DNA from: Candidatus Pullilachnospira intestinigallinarum
GTDB lineage: Bacteria > Bacillota > Clostridia > Lachnospirales > Lachnospiraceae
Length of the DNA stretch: 41,583 nt
Direction: 5' to 3'
NCBI GenBank assembly: GCA_018711275.1
Contig: DVIN01000033.1
Location: 1-41,583, forward strand
Of this stretch, positions 16,079-24,431 are shown piece after piece (positions within the stretch are counted from its first letter, which is position 1; each line of letters opens with the position of its first letter). The position numbers and the translations under genes were made by a program. The notes under the pieces were generated by a model. The model was not told the DNA's origin, searched no databases, and was given only the letters and a program-made list of their open reading frames with translations.

Positions 16079-18814
16079 ATGCTGAATAAAATCCGTCTTA
16101 CAGAAAGACTTCGCGCGGAGGCCTGCGGCTGCGGGCACGAGCACTCCCACGGCCATTCGCATGGCGATGAACATGAGCACCACCACAGCGATTCCTGCTC
16201 CTGTGGGCATGAGCACCACCATCATAACGATTCCTGCTCCTGTGGACATGAGCACGCCCATGATGAAGAGCATGAACACCATCATCATATCGATTCCTGT
16301 GGCTGCGGTCATGATCACTCCCACGGAGCGCATGAGGAAGCACACGAACATCACCACCACGGCGATTCCTGCAGCTGCGGACACGACCATTCCCACGGCC
16401 ATGCACACGAGGAAGAACACGAACACCACCACGCCGCGGCCATTCCCGATGGATATGTGAAGAAGATTTATTTGGTGGAAAATCTGGGCTGCGCCAACTG
16501 TGCCGCCAAAATGGAAGCACAGATTCAGAAACTTCCCGGCGTGGCGGATGCCACCATCACCTTCGCCACCAGGCAGCTGCGGGTAGCAGCGGCCAATCCC
16601 GATTCCCTGCTGCCCCGGATGCAGGAGATCTGCGCCTCCATTGAACCGGAGGTAAAGCTGGTTCCCCGCACGCGGCGCGCCGCATCCTTCGTCACCAGAA
16701 CGTATCTGATAGACAATCTGGACTGTGCCAACTGTGCGGCAAAGATGGAGTCCCGCATCAATGATCTTCCGGAGGTGGAGGAAGCTTCCATCACTTTTGC
16801 CACCAAACAGCTGCGGGTCACCGCCGCGGACCCCGACGCTCTGATTCCAGAGATACTTCGCATCTGCCGTACCATTGAACCGGACGTGACCATAACGCCA
16901 AAGGAGAGCAGAGTTCATACAGCGGAATTCTCTCAGACTGCGTCGGGAACTGTCCCCGCGAAAAACTCCTTTTTCGCTGCCAACAGAAAAGATATCCTGT
17001 CCATTGGATTTGGCGCTCTTTTGTTTATCGCCGGAGAGATTTTTCTTCACATGAATTTTGAGCTGGCATCCCTGCTGGTTCTGGCGGCCGGTTATGTGAT
17101 CCTGGGCGGAGAGATCGTTCTCACTGCGGTTCGGAACCTGTTTAAAGGCCAGGTGTTTGACGAGAATTTTCTGATGAGTATCGCCACCTTAGGCGCGTTC
17201 GTGATCCGGGAATATCCGGAGGCAGTGGGCGTTATGCTATTTTACCGGGTGGGCGAATTTTTTGAGCATGTGGCGGTGGAGAGAAGCCGTTCCCAGATTA
17301 TGGACGCGGTGGATATGCGTCCGGAAGTGGTCAATCTGGTTTCCGGTGACAACATCCGGGTGATCCCTGCGGAAAATGCCCGGGTGGGCGATACGCTTCT
17401 TGTCCGCCCCGGGGACCGGATCCCCCTGGACGGCACCGTCCTGGAAGGAGAAAGCCGGATCGATACCTCTCCGGTAACCGGCGAGCCTGTGCCTGTGAAG
17501 GTTTCCGCAGGTTCATCGGTAATCTCCGGATGTGTCAACACTTCCGGACTGCTGAAAATCCGTGCCGACAAAGTGCTGGAGGAATCCATGGTCACCAGAA
17601 TTCTGGATTCCGTGGAAAATGCCGCTGCCAGAAAGCCGAAGATTGACCGTTTTATCACCCGTTTTGCCCGGATCTATACCCCCTTTGTGGTAATCCTGGC
17701 TCTGTGTACCGCCGTCATTCCGTCTCTTGTTACCGGAGACTGGAATCACTGGGTGTACACGGCGCTCAGTTTTCTGGTAATCAGCTGTCCCTGCGCGCTG
17801 GTACTCAGTGTTCCCCTGGCCTTCTTCTCCGGAATCGGAGCCGGCTCCAAAAAGGGCATCCTCTTTAAAGGCGGTCTGTCCCTGGAAGCCATCGCCACCG
17901 TCAAGGCCATTGTCATGGACAAAACCGGAACCATCACCAAAGGCAACTTTGTGGTTCAGGATGTGGTACCCGCCAAAGGAATTTCCCCCGATCAGCTGCT
18001 TTCCTGGTGTGCTTCCTGTGAATCCGCCTCCACCCATCCCATCGGAGAGAGTGTGAAGGCAGCGGCAGTGGATAAAGGTCTGGCGATCACCCGGCCTCTG
18101 GCGATTCAGGAAATTGCCGGTCAGGGAATTCGTGCCCATCTTCCGGATGGAATCTTTCTCTGTGGAAACCGCAAGCTTATGAAATCCGCGGGGATCTCCA
18201 TGAACGGATATCAGAATCCCGGATTTGGCACGGAGGTCCTGGTGGCCAGAGACGGGGTTTTCATCGGACATCTGGTTATTTCTGATACCATCAAAGAAGG
18301 CGCCCGGTCTGCCATTGGACGGATAAAAACTCAGGGCATTGTCACCGCCATGCTGACAGGCGATGCCAAAGAGAGCGCTGAAGCGGTGGCCCGCGAAACG
18401 GGCATTGACGAGGTACACGCCCGGCTTCTTCCCCAGGAAAAACTGTCGGAGCTGGAAAAAATCCGCGCAGCCCACGGTTCTGTTATGTTTGTGGGCGACG
18501 GCATCAACGATGCCCCGGTACTGGCCGGCGCGGATGTGGGAGCCGCCATGGGAAGCGGCGCGGATGCCGCCATTGAAGCGGCGGACGTGGTATTTATGAC
18601 TTCCGACATGGAAGCCATTCCACAGGCCATCGCCATTGCGAAATCTTCCCGGTCCATTTCCATGCAGAACGTGGTATTTGCCCTGGTGGTAAAGGTACTG
18701 GTAATGATTCTTGGCCTGTTCGGCATCGCCTCCATGTGGCTGGCAGTCTTCGCGGACACCGGAGTCGCCATGCTGTGTGTGCTGAACTCTATCCGAATCC
18801 TGTATAAAAAGTAA
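16079..18814 (+). CDS. Zn/Cd/Pb-type P1B ATPase with His/Cys-rich repeat tail
   Basis: Membrane efflux ATPase of 911 residues. Residues 16-118 hold five CxCGH units in a region with about 40 histidines and 10 cysteines. Two heavy-metal-associated domains follow, with GCANC (C138, C141) and DCANC (C216, C219). The ATPase core has the TGEP loop (SPVTGEPVPVK), the transmembrane metal site CPC in ISCPCALVLSVPLAFF, phosphorylated D in DKTGTITKG, the HP of THPIGESV, and GDGINDAPVLAGADVG. CPCALVLSVPLAFFSGIGAGSKKGILFKGG-like context is that of ZntA/CadA (Zn2+, Cd2+, Pb2+), not copper ATPases. AAGGAGG precedes the ATG at 16079. The ArsR-type dyad supports metal induction. Confidence 0.95.
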   Translation: MLNKIRLTERLRAEACGCGHEHSHGHSHGDEHEHHHSDSCSCGHEHHHHNDSCSCGHEHAHDEEHEHHHHIDSCGCGHDHSHGAHEEAHEHHHHGDSCSCGHDHSHGHAHEEEHEHHHAAAIPDGYVKKIYLVENLGCANCAAKMEAQIQKLPGVADATITFATRQLRVAAANPDSLLPRMQEICASIEPEVKLVPRTRRAASFVTRTYLIDNLDCANCAAKMESRINDLPEVEEASITFATKQLRVTAADPDALIPEILRICRTIEPDVTITPKESRVHTAEFSQTASGTVPAKNSFFAANRKDILSIGFGALLFIAGEIFLHMNFELASLLVLAAGYVILGGEIVLTAVRNLFKGQVFDENFLMSIATLGAFVIREYPEAVGVMLFYRVGEFFEHVAVERSRSQIMDAVDMRPEVVNLVSGDNIRVIPAENARVGDTLLVRPGDRIPLDGTVLEGESRIDTSPVTGEPVPVKVSAGSSVISGCVNTSGLLKIRADKVLEESMVTRILDSVENAAARKPKIDRFITRFARIYTPFVVILALCTAVIPSLVTGDWNHWVYTALSFLVISCPCALVLSVPLAFFSGIGAGSKKGILFKGGLSLEAIATVKAIVMDKTGTITKGNFVVQDVVPAKGISPDQLLSWCASCESASTHPIGESVKAAAVDKGLAITRPLAIQEIAGQGIRAHLPDGIFLCGNRKLMKSAGISMNGYQNPGFGTEVLVARDGVFIGHLVISDTIKEGARSAIGRIKTQGIVTAMLTGDAKESAEAVARETGIDEVHARLLPQEKLSELEKIRAAHGSVMFVGDGINDAPVLAGADVGAAMGSGADAAIEAADVVFMTSDMEAIPQAIAIAKSSRSISMQNVVFALVVKVLVMILGLFGIASMWLAVFADTGVAMLCVLNSIRILYKK
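16121..16440 (+). repeat. Degenerate in-frame tandem repeats encoding the CxCGH-His tail
   Basis: Five related units start near 16121, 16187, 16228, 16290 and 16362, each reading roughly ATTCCTGCTCCTGTGG followed by CAT/CAC-rich sequence. Spacing varies (about 41-72 bases) but the frame is kept, so the tail can grow or shrink without disrupting the ATPase. Confidence 0.75.
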
Positions 18815-18875
18815 AACGCGACGTTCCCGCAAATCGTCATCAGACCAAACTGCCGCACGAACATACAAGTTGTCA

Positions 18876-18959
18876 TAAAAGGGGGATATCCGACCGGCCA
18901 GACGCTTTCCGGCCCATCGGATATCCCTTTTACACATCCAACTTCATTCTCTATTTTTC
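18876..18959 (-). ncRNA. Putative minus-strand small RNA below the SGNH gene
   Basis: Inferred transcript of about 84 nt from the promoter at 18966-18994 to the shared terminator. It contains a tiny frame with start ATG and five codons (MKLDV) ending just before the terminator stem. Its 3' end would be antisense to the ATPase mRNA tail. No known RNA family was recognised. Confidence 0.35.
18877..18931. terminator. Bidirectional terminator after the metal ATPase
   Basis: 11-bp stem GGGATATCCGA/TCGGATATCCC (18883-18893 with 18917-18927) with an inner GGCC/GGCC pairing. AAAA before and TTTT after give a T tail on both strands. Confidence 0.85.
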
Positions 18960-18965
18960 CCTTTT

Positions 18966-18994
18966 ATTATACTCGACAAAGAGGGTATATTCAA
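18966..18994 (-). promoter_or_regulatory. Strong minus-strand promoter not followed by a gene
   Basis: Minus strand: -35 TTGAAT (18989-18994), 17-bp spacer, perfect -10 TATAAT (18966-18971). It begins 12 bases after the SGNH hydrolase stop and points at the ATPase terminator. Confidence 0.55.
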
Positions 18995-19006
18995 CAATTT
19001 TCTGCT

Positions 19007-19657
19007 TCACACATTCCACTGAAATCCCAGCGCGTCCACCAGAGCCTTCGCGATAATCATATGTCCCACCTGGTTGGGATGCACCCGATCCCAGGACATA
19101 TAAATGGCCGGATAATGGCGGAAATAAGCATCCATGCCTGCCTGAGCATCCGCATAGAGAACGCCGTATCTTTCGGCCACTTCCTTTGCTTTTGCCCGGT
19201 ACTGATCTGCCATGGCCCGCATAGGATCCTGATGATTCTGCTCCATAAAGCAGGGCGGCATCAGACAGATTCCTTTCACCGACGGAAGCGTGGTCTCCAG
19301 CATCCAACAGAGATTGCTTTCATACTCCTCCAGGCTGACACTCATCTCCGGGTGAAGACACTGATCAAATTTTCTCCAGATATCGTTGATTCCGATCATA
19401 ATGGTCACCCAGTCCGGAGCGAGATCCATCACATCCTGCTGCCACCGTCCCCGCAGATCCCGGCTGGTATTGCCGCTGATCCCCGTATTGAGCACACGGA
19501 TCTTTTTCTCAGGATAATTCATATCCAGAAGAGCCTGTACATTTCTGGCATAGCCGTCTCCCAGATTGCCGTCTCCCTCTCCCACCGGATACTGTCTGCC
19601 GCAGTCCGTAACGGAATCTCCGGTAATCAAAAGTGTCTCCCTCTCTCCAATTATCAT
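19007..19657 (-). CDS. SGNH/GDSL-family hydrolase
   Basis: Cytosolic esterase-type hydrolase of 216 residues; no signal peptide. The four SGNH blocks are visible: GDSVTD with the nucleophile S15, the glycine of NTGISGNTSRDL, the asparagine of IMIGINDIWR, and the catalytic D and H of SWDRVHPN near the C-terminus. It resembles the lysophospholipase L1 / carbohydrate esterase group; the substrate is unknown, perhaps an acetylated sugar. The ATG at 19657 has GAGGTG about 6 bases upstream; a GTG three codons earlier lies within that site. Single gene. Confidence 0.93.
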   Translation of the reverse strand: MIIGERETLLITGDSVTDCGRQYPVGEGDGNLGDGYARNVQALLDMNYPEKKIRVLNTGISGNTSRDLRGRWQQDVMDLAPDWVTIMIGINDIWRKFDQCLHPEMSVSLEEYESNLCWMLETTLPSVKGICLMPPCFMEQNHQDPMRAMADQYRAKAKEVAERYGVLYADAQAGMDAYFRHYPAIYMSWDRVHPNQVGHMIIAKALVDALGFQWNV

Positions 19658-19815
19658 CTCTGGCACCTCTTTCTGTCCGCATCAAAAATAGCCGGACATT
19701 TTTTCTGATGTATTATGTTTTTCCTATTGTAACATTCTCTGGCGCCGGGGACAAGAATTCCCCTTTTGTTTATGTAAAGGTTCTGCAGAATTTTTCCGCA
19801 AAACCCTTTTTCATG

Positions 19816-19855
19816 ACAATGAAAAGTTCACGCAGTATGCTTTCCATTGTCTATG
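19816..19855. repeat. Dispersed hairpin repeat, copy 1
   Basis: Outer arms ACAATGAAAAG and CTTTCCATTGT pair at 10 of 11 positions around a 13-base loop. The unit is very similar to 27908-27943. Both copies lie in gaps, 3' of minus-strand genes. Confidence 0.5.
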
Positions 19856-19943
19856 TGAAGCAATCGATCCCTTTGTATATCACCCGGAACGGATGGCCTA
19901 TGCCGTCCGCAGCAATCCTGACCTTCTGCCAGAAACTCTCGTA

Positions 19944-19962
19944 ATGTGTAACTGTAACACAT
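19944..19962. promoter_or_regulatory. Operator-like inverted repeat in a gene-free gap
   Basis: ATGTGTAACTGTAACACAT: perfect 6-bp outer arms ATGTGT/ACACAT, then an A-A mismatch and an inner AC/GT pair. The size fits a dimeric repressor site; no regulator or promoter is attached to it. Confidence 0.3.
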
Positions 19963-20208
19963 CAGACACCGCGCTTCCGAGCGTCTGACGTTCCAACATC
20001 TCGATTGCGGATTTTTCATCCGGCAGGCGTCCGCAGCCGCAGCGTGCGCTGCCGTTGGTAAATACAGGAGCACTCTTCCGGCCTGCCGCCGGAATCTTTC
20101 CCACACTTTACTATATGCATTCCTTCCGTTTCCGTGCGTTTCCATCCGGTTGATTTTCTCCGGACGGTTTTCCCGTTACAGTCTCTCCTTCCGGTTTCAC
20201 TGCCGCGT

Positions 20209-21021
20209 TTACTCCACCACCGTCTCAATATAAATCATGGGATCCACCGGAGTCCCGTCCTTCGTCATGGCAAAATAAAGATTCGGTCCTTCCTTCACAT
20301 AATATCTGGTGGGATCGCTGACATATCCGATGATGGTTCCCGCTTCCACGGTCTGCCCTTCCTGAACGGCCACATCCTTCAGCTGTCCATACACCGCCTG
20401 ATACCCATTTCCCATGTCCATGGTGAGCGTGGTGCCTGTCTCAACAGTTTCCGAAATGGACACCACCTGGCCGTTGGCCGCCGCCTGCACCGGGTCGCCC
20501 GCGGCCGCGCTCATCACCAGAGACGGATTGTATTTGTACTGGTCCAGTGTGGGAAAATAAGTGGTGGCATCCATGCTGTAATCAATAAGCACTTCTCCAT
20601 TTACCGGCCAGAGCATGATGGTATCCTCCGTAAAATTCAGTTCCGGCGCCACCTGAGCTGCCGTATCCTGAGCCGGTTCGCTGGTGTTTTCCTGCGCTTC
20701 GGGGGCTTCCTCCCGGGAAGCCTCCGGCGTCTGTGCAGCCTCCTGCTGCGTTTTTTCGCTGAGTGCTTCCGTATTTTCCGCCTGGGCCTGATCCGAGGTT
20801 ACATCCTCCGTATCACTGCCCCCGCTGTTCATGGCATCCTCCTGCCCCTGGGACAGATCGGATAGAGGTGTCTCCTCCGCCATCTGCTGTTCTTCTGCCT
20901 GGTTTTCTTCCTGCTTCTTCACACTGTTTTCCGAGCGGTACATGGTCACGCCCGCCACCGCCACAGCCAGCAGCAATGCACAGCTGAGAGCGATCCGTAA
21001 TGTTTTTTCTTTCTTCATCAT
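20209..21021 (-). CDS. SpoIIQ-like membrane protein with degenerate M23 (LytM) domain
   Basis: Protein of 270 residues: one membrane segment near 10-27, a long Glu/Gln/Ala-rich linker (about 35-130) and a C-terminal LytM/M23 domain (about 135-265: VQAAANGQVVSISE, MGNGYQAVYGQL, VEAGTIIGYVSD). The zinc ligands are lost: the usual HtGiD block reads YNPSLVMSA and the HLHFE block reads PNLYFAM. It should be a scaffold, not a peptidase. Its neighbour spoIID and a sigma-F-like promoter identify it as the SpoIIQ-type protein, which in the forespore membrane joins SpoIIIAH across the intermembrane space during engulfment. The ATG at 21021 follows AGAGGTG; the adjacent ATG at 21018 is possible. Confidence 0.82.
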   Translation of the reverse strand: MMKKEKTLRIALSCALLLAVAVAGVTMYRSENSVKKQEENQAEEQQMAEETPLSDLSQGQEDAMNSGGSDTEDVTSDQAQAENTEALSEKTQQEAAQTPEASREEAPEAQENTSEPAQDTAAQVAPELNFTEDTIMLWPVNGEVLIDYSMDATTYFPTLDQYKYNPSLVMSAAAGDPVQAAANGQVVSISETVETGTTLTMDMGNGYQAVYGQLKDVAVQEGQTVEAGTIIGYVSDPTRYYVKEGPNLYFAMTKDGTPVDPMIYIETVVE

Positions 21022-21078
21022 ACCTTTCACCTCTATCAATGTCTTCAAAATGAGAAGCCGCTGCTTCCCTCACATTCA

Positions 21079-21107
21079 TAGAATTTCCAGAATGATGAAA
21101 TCTATAC
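21079..21107 (-). promoter_or_regulatory. Sigma-F-like promoter of the SpoIIQ-like gene
   Basis: Minus strand: GTATA (21103-21107, overlapping the spoIID stop), 14-bp spacer, GGAAATTCTA (21079-21088). This agrees well with the known sigma-F/G pattern GYATA then GGNNANANTW. Known biology: spoIIQ is a sigma-F gene. Confidence 0.5.
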
Positions 21108-22013
21108 ACTTCCCAGTGAAGTCTCCGGAAAATAATGCGACAGAATCTCCCGGTAGGTACTTCCCTGCTCTGCCATCCTGGCAGCCCCATACTGGGACAT
21201 TCCCAGTCCATGCCCCAGTCCTCTGCACAGAAAGCGGATCTTCCCATCCAGTTCCTGGATGGTGAAATTGCTGGAGGAAAGCTCCAGCTGATCCCGGAAT
21301 TCCTCCCCCGGAACCTGAAGATTTCCCACCCGTATTCTCACCACATAATCCGAGGAATCCCGCTCCACAATTTCCATCTGATCCAGAAGAGGCGCTTCCG
21401 AAAGCTGCGCCAGAGGAAAACATTCCCCGATTCTTGCCCGCAGGGCTTCCGGGGAAAAGTAATGCCCGTGCAGATAATCCGGCGATCCGGTATCTTCGGG
21501 ACTCTCCACGCCGGTCAGGTACTTCAGTTCCCCCAGCACCTCATCCCCCGGCCGGGTGCGGCCGGAACTGACCCGGTGGAAAATTCCCCGACAGATTTCT
21601 CCCTCGTACAGCAATACCTCCCCTTGTGTATCATCCGCCGCTTTTTCCATCTTCTTCAATGCTTTCCGGTAACTGTCACGGTTCCTCTCCTCCCGGTAAA
21701 TCTCCATCTCTTCCGCCCAGATGGAATTGTGCATTGCGTTTCCCTGCTCCTCCGGGTCCTCCTGTCCCGTATTTTCACCGAAATAATACAGGCTGCTCCT
21801 GGTAAGAACAGCCTGTGCTTTCAACGCTTCCTCCGGATAATCCCAGGGAATCTCCCCGCACAGAAGCACTGCGAGAACATTCTCCAAATCGGCCTGCTTT
21901 GTCATGGCAATCTCCTTTTTCCCCGAAATCAGATAGGTAAGCAGCAGGGGAAGAAGTATCAGCATGACACCGGCCACAGCCGCATATTTCAGCCATTTCT
22001 CCATCCATTTCAC
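21102..22013 (-). CDS. spoIID: Stage II sporulation protein D (peptidoglycan lytic transglycosylase)
   Basis: Membrane-anchored lytic transglycosylase acting in the mother cell during engulfment, with SpoIIP and SpoIIM. It has 303 residues: one membrane segment (about 8-30), then the SpoIID domain. E62 in YPEEALKAQAVLTRS aligns with the catalytic glutamate of Bacillus subtilis SpoIID. Further family blocks are FHRVSSGRTRPGDEV and the C-terminal GLGHGLGMSQYGAARMAEQG. Length is normal. It starts 53 bases after the transglutaminase gene; that gap carries a GC-rich hairpin (about 22028-22050) without a T tail. Confidence 0.95.
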   Translation of the reverse strand: MKWMEKWLKYAAVAGVMLILLPLLLTYLISGKKEIAMTKQADLENVLAVLLCGEIPWDYPEEALKAQAVLTRSSLYYFGENTGQEDPEEQGNAMHNSIWAEEMEIYREERNRDSYRKALKKMEKAADDTQGEVLLYEGEICRGIFHRVSSGRTRPGDEVLGELKYLTGVESPEDTGSPDYLHGHYFSPEALRARIGECFPLAQLSEAPLLDQMEIVERDSSDYVVRIRVGNLQVPGEEFRDQLELSSSNFTIQELDGKIRFLCRGLGHGLGMSQYGAARMAEQGSTYREILSHYFPETSLGSV

Positions 22014-22066
22014 CGGCAGTCACCAACGGGAAGCCCACAGGCCTCCCCGAAAGCTTATTATCCAGT

Positions 22067-24421
22067 CTATGAAGTTTCATGGCATTTCATGTATTTCCAC
22101 CAGAATCTTTTTCTTTTTGGCAGACGGCGCCACTGGTATTCTGCCGTCTTATGGTACAGGCTGTCGCAAAAGCTCCTCTCCAGGGGCGTCACCGCCTCCC
22201 TGCTGTAAGCTGCTTTCTGAACAATGGTCAGAAAACGTTCAAACTGATCTCCCCTGCTTTCGAAAATTTCCTGTTCCAGCCGGCGGGCATCCTCCGGATC
22301 GTTTCCGGTCAGCAAAAATCCTCCGTCCTCCAGAATCCGTGACATTTCCCGGGCAATCTCCCGCACTGCGGCCCGGAGATTTTTCTGTCTGAACCTGCGT
22401 CTTCTTTCCCGAATCCGGACTTCCCGGAAAGTTCGGAAAGAGAACACTGCAAATGCCGCAAGAAGCGCCGCCAGAACCGCAAAAACCACCGCAGCCGCAG
22501 CGGCCTCCGAAAAAATGCTCTCTGAAGCCGTTTTGATATCGGTATTTCCCGGCTGCGCGTCGCCGCCCTCCTGATCCGCTGTCTGTGTAGGCTGCGGCGT
22601 CATCTCCTGCGCGGGCGTAGGGGTGACTTCCCGGGTGGGCTGGGGAGTGGGGGGCTGTCCTGAAGCGGCGGGCAGCTGGGCGTCCGTCTCCAGGGAATCC
22701 CCGTACCCCGGCGTTACCTCCAGGGGAATCCACCCGATTCCATTCTGATAAATCTCCACCCAGGCATGAGCCTGTGTATCCGGTACCTGCGCCGTATATC
22801 CGTCGTCGCCCGCAGAAAAATCCGCTGCCGGTACCACATAGCCGGTCACATACCTGGCCGGAATTCCCAGCATCCGGAACATCAGCGTGGCGGTGGTGGC
22901 AAAATGAATACAATAACCGCTTTTCTGGTCAAAAAAGAAATATTCCGCAAAATCCGTTCCCTCCGGCACCGGTTCCAGATCCATGCTGTACCGGTGTCCC
23001 TCCTGAACGGAGGATACCACAAAGTTTATGACCTCCTGCAAAGTAGAAAACTCCCGTTGTCCACAATATTCCTTCAAACGGTCCAGGTTATCCACAGGAA
23101 CCTTCAGATACTGCCCGGCCACATAATTCCGGTAAATTTCTTCCAGACGGGCAGCTTCCTGAGGCAGACTTCCCCACTCCAGCATTTCCTGCCAGTTTAC
23201 ATAACCATCATACTGCATCCGGGTATCGCTGCTTCCATACCAGGCGTCTCCTCTCAGATTTCTGTCATCCGGTGTCTGAAATCCATAGGGAACATAACCA
23301 TAATCCCCTCCGCCCCGTACCTTTTCCACAGTCACATTTCCGGATTCCTGTGTTCCCGTATTTCCCACATACAGGTACAGAAGATTCTGGATCGTCCATG
23401 CATCCCTTTCCCCGGAAAAAGTCCGGCGAAACTGCTCCTCGTCCGCCTGATGCCAGTAAGTTCCCTCATAGGTATCTCCCACATAGCCTCTGAGATATAC
23501 ATTTCCTTCAGGCTCCTGTCGGAAAGTCACCGAAAGATCTGTCTTCCCGTCCTGATCCACCGAGGAATTGGTCAGTCGTCCGCTGAGAGTGGCCGCCCCC
23601 TGCCCCGGCCAGCCGTTCTGAACCAGATCATTGAACTGACGCTGCAAATTTCTGGCAGTGGTATACATTCGAATATTCAGCGGATGAACCTGTTCAAAAA
23701 TCACAGGCCCCAGCAGCCTGGCCGCCAAAAGTCCCGGCGCTACCAGCAGAACGGCTGCCAAAAGTCCGGCCCTGCGCTGAATTTTTCCGTTTCTGCCACC
23801 CTGGGGAACTGCCATCACATACAGAAGCAGGATGCTTCCTCCGGTCATAATCAGTCCCGGACTGCTGATGGACACTCCGCAGATCAGCAGCAATGCCGTG
23901 ATCATCACCTGCGTCAGCACCAGAAAAGAGGTCTTTCCCCTGGCCAGCACCCTGCCTCCCAGAAGAAAAATCAGCGCTCCGTACACCGCGCAGACCAGCA
24001 CCGGCACATTCTCTAAACTTTCTCCTGCCCGGGCCGCCAGGGTAAATCCATAATGACTGTTCAGCTGTTCTCTGACACAGTTTTCCGCCGCCAGATAACC
24101 GCCGATCAACCGTTCTCTCAGTCCCGCGCAGCTCCCCGCGAACAGCAGCCAGCAAAAAAGCCCGGCTGTTCTTCTTAAAGAGGGAAGAAGCGTGACGCCC
24201 CCTTTCAGAGCCGTGAAAATCAGCAGTACCACGGCCGCCTGCGCCGTATTTACCGGAAAATCGAAGGAGTCCCGCACCATCCACAGGGAACCTGTCATAC
24301 ACAGAAAAAAATACAGACAGCGCAGTCCAAAGGTATACCCTGTCCATCCCGTTTTCCCCGTACTCTGAATTTTTGTCTCCCGGGATATGGAAAATCCCGC
24401 GTATGTTTTTTCTTTTTCCAT
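22067..24421 (-). CDS. Transglutaminase-like membrane protein (TgpA type)
   Basis: Large membrane protein of 784 residues. About six hydrophobic segments fill residues 30-240, followed by an external region with the transglutaminase-like domain: C504 in KSGYCIHFATTATLMFRMLG, H552 in QAHAWVEIY, and an acidic third residue in GWIPLEVTPGYG. A Pro/Thr-rich linker (about 590-625) leads to one more membrane segment (about 645-668) and a cytosolic basic tail. TgpA-type genes usually accompany DUF58 and MoxR genes, as here. The substrate is unknown; roles in envelope protein or peptidoglycan handling are proposed. Starts 10 bases after the DUF58 gene. Confidence 0.92.
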   Translation of the reverse strand: MEKEKTYAGFSISRETKIQSTGKTGWTGYTFGLRCLYFFLCMTGSLWMVRDSFDFPVNTAQAAVVLLIFTALKGGVTLLPSLRRTAGLFCWLLFAGSCAGLRERLIGGYLAAENCVREQLNSHYGFTLAARAGESLENVPVLVCAVYGALIFLLGGRVLARGKTSFLVLTQVMITALLLICGVSISSPGLIMTGGSILLLYVMAVPQGGRNGKIQRRAGLLAAVLLVAPGLLAARLLGPVIFEQVHPLNIRMYTTARNLQRQFNDLVQNGWPGQGAATLSGRLTNSSVDQDGKTDLSVTFRQEPEGNVYLRGYVGDTYEGTYWHQADEEQFRRTFSGERDAWTIQNLLYLYVGNTGTQESGNVTVEKVRGGGDYGYVPYGFQTPDDRNLRGDAWYGSSDTRMQYDGYVNWQEMLEWGSLPQEAARLEEIYRNYVAGQYLKVPVDNLDRLKEYCGQREFSTLQEVINFVVSSVQEGHRYSMDLEPVPEGTDFAEYFFFDQKSGYCIHFATTATLMFRMLGIPARYVTGYVVPAADFSAGDDGYTAQVPDTQAHAWVEIYQNGIGWIPLEVTPGYGDSLETDAQLPAASGQPPTPQPTREVTPTPAQEMTPQPTQTADQEGGDAQPGNTDIKTASESIFSEAAAAAVVFAVLAALLAAFAVFSFRTFREVRIRERRRRFRQKNLRAAVREIAREMSRILEDGGFLLTGNDPEDARRLEQEIFESRGDQFERFLTIVQKAAYSREAVTPLERSFCDSLYHKTAEYQWRRLPKRKRFWWKYMKCHETS

Positions 24422-24431
24422 AACAGACCCC

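Larger units (their letters stand above)
19658..20208. other. 551-base gap with repeat and operator-like dyad but no recognised gene
   Basis: No convincing gene: short frames exist on both strands but lack ribosome binding sites and family resemblance. It holds a hairpin-forming repeat (19816-19855) also found near 27908, a near-perfect 19-bp dyad (19944-19962), and a hairpin TTCCGGC/GCCGGAA (20076-20094). It may contain gene debris or a regulatory RNA. Confidence 0.45.

Noticed and set aside
16121-16440. Regularly spaced repeats that might suggest a CRISPR array
   Set aside because: The repeats vary in length and spacing, stay in frame and encode the His/Cys tail of the ATPase.
16016-17050. 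Minus-strand frame rich in Met/Val/Gly over the ATPase repeats
   Set aside because: Antisense of the CAT/CAC-rich repeat; low-complexity hydrophobic sequence arises from the repeat, not from a membrane protein gene.
19828-20145. Minus-strand frame of about 105 codons in the 551-base gap
   Set aside because: No start signal, Cys/Arg-rich composition without a recognisable motif, and overlapping alternatives of similar length in other frames.
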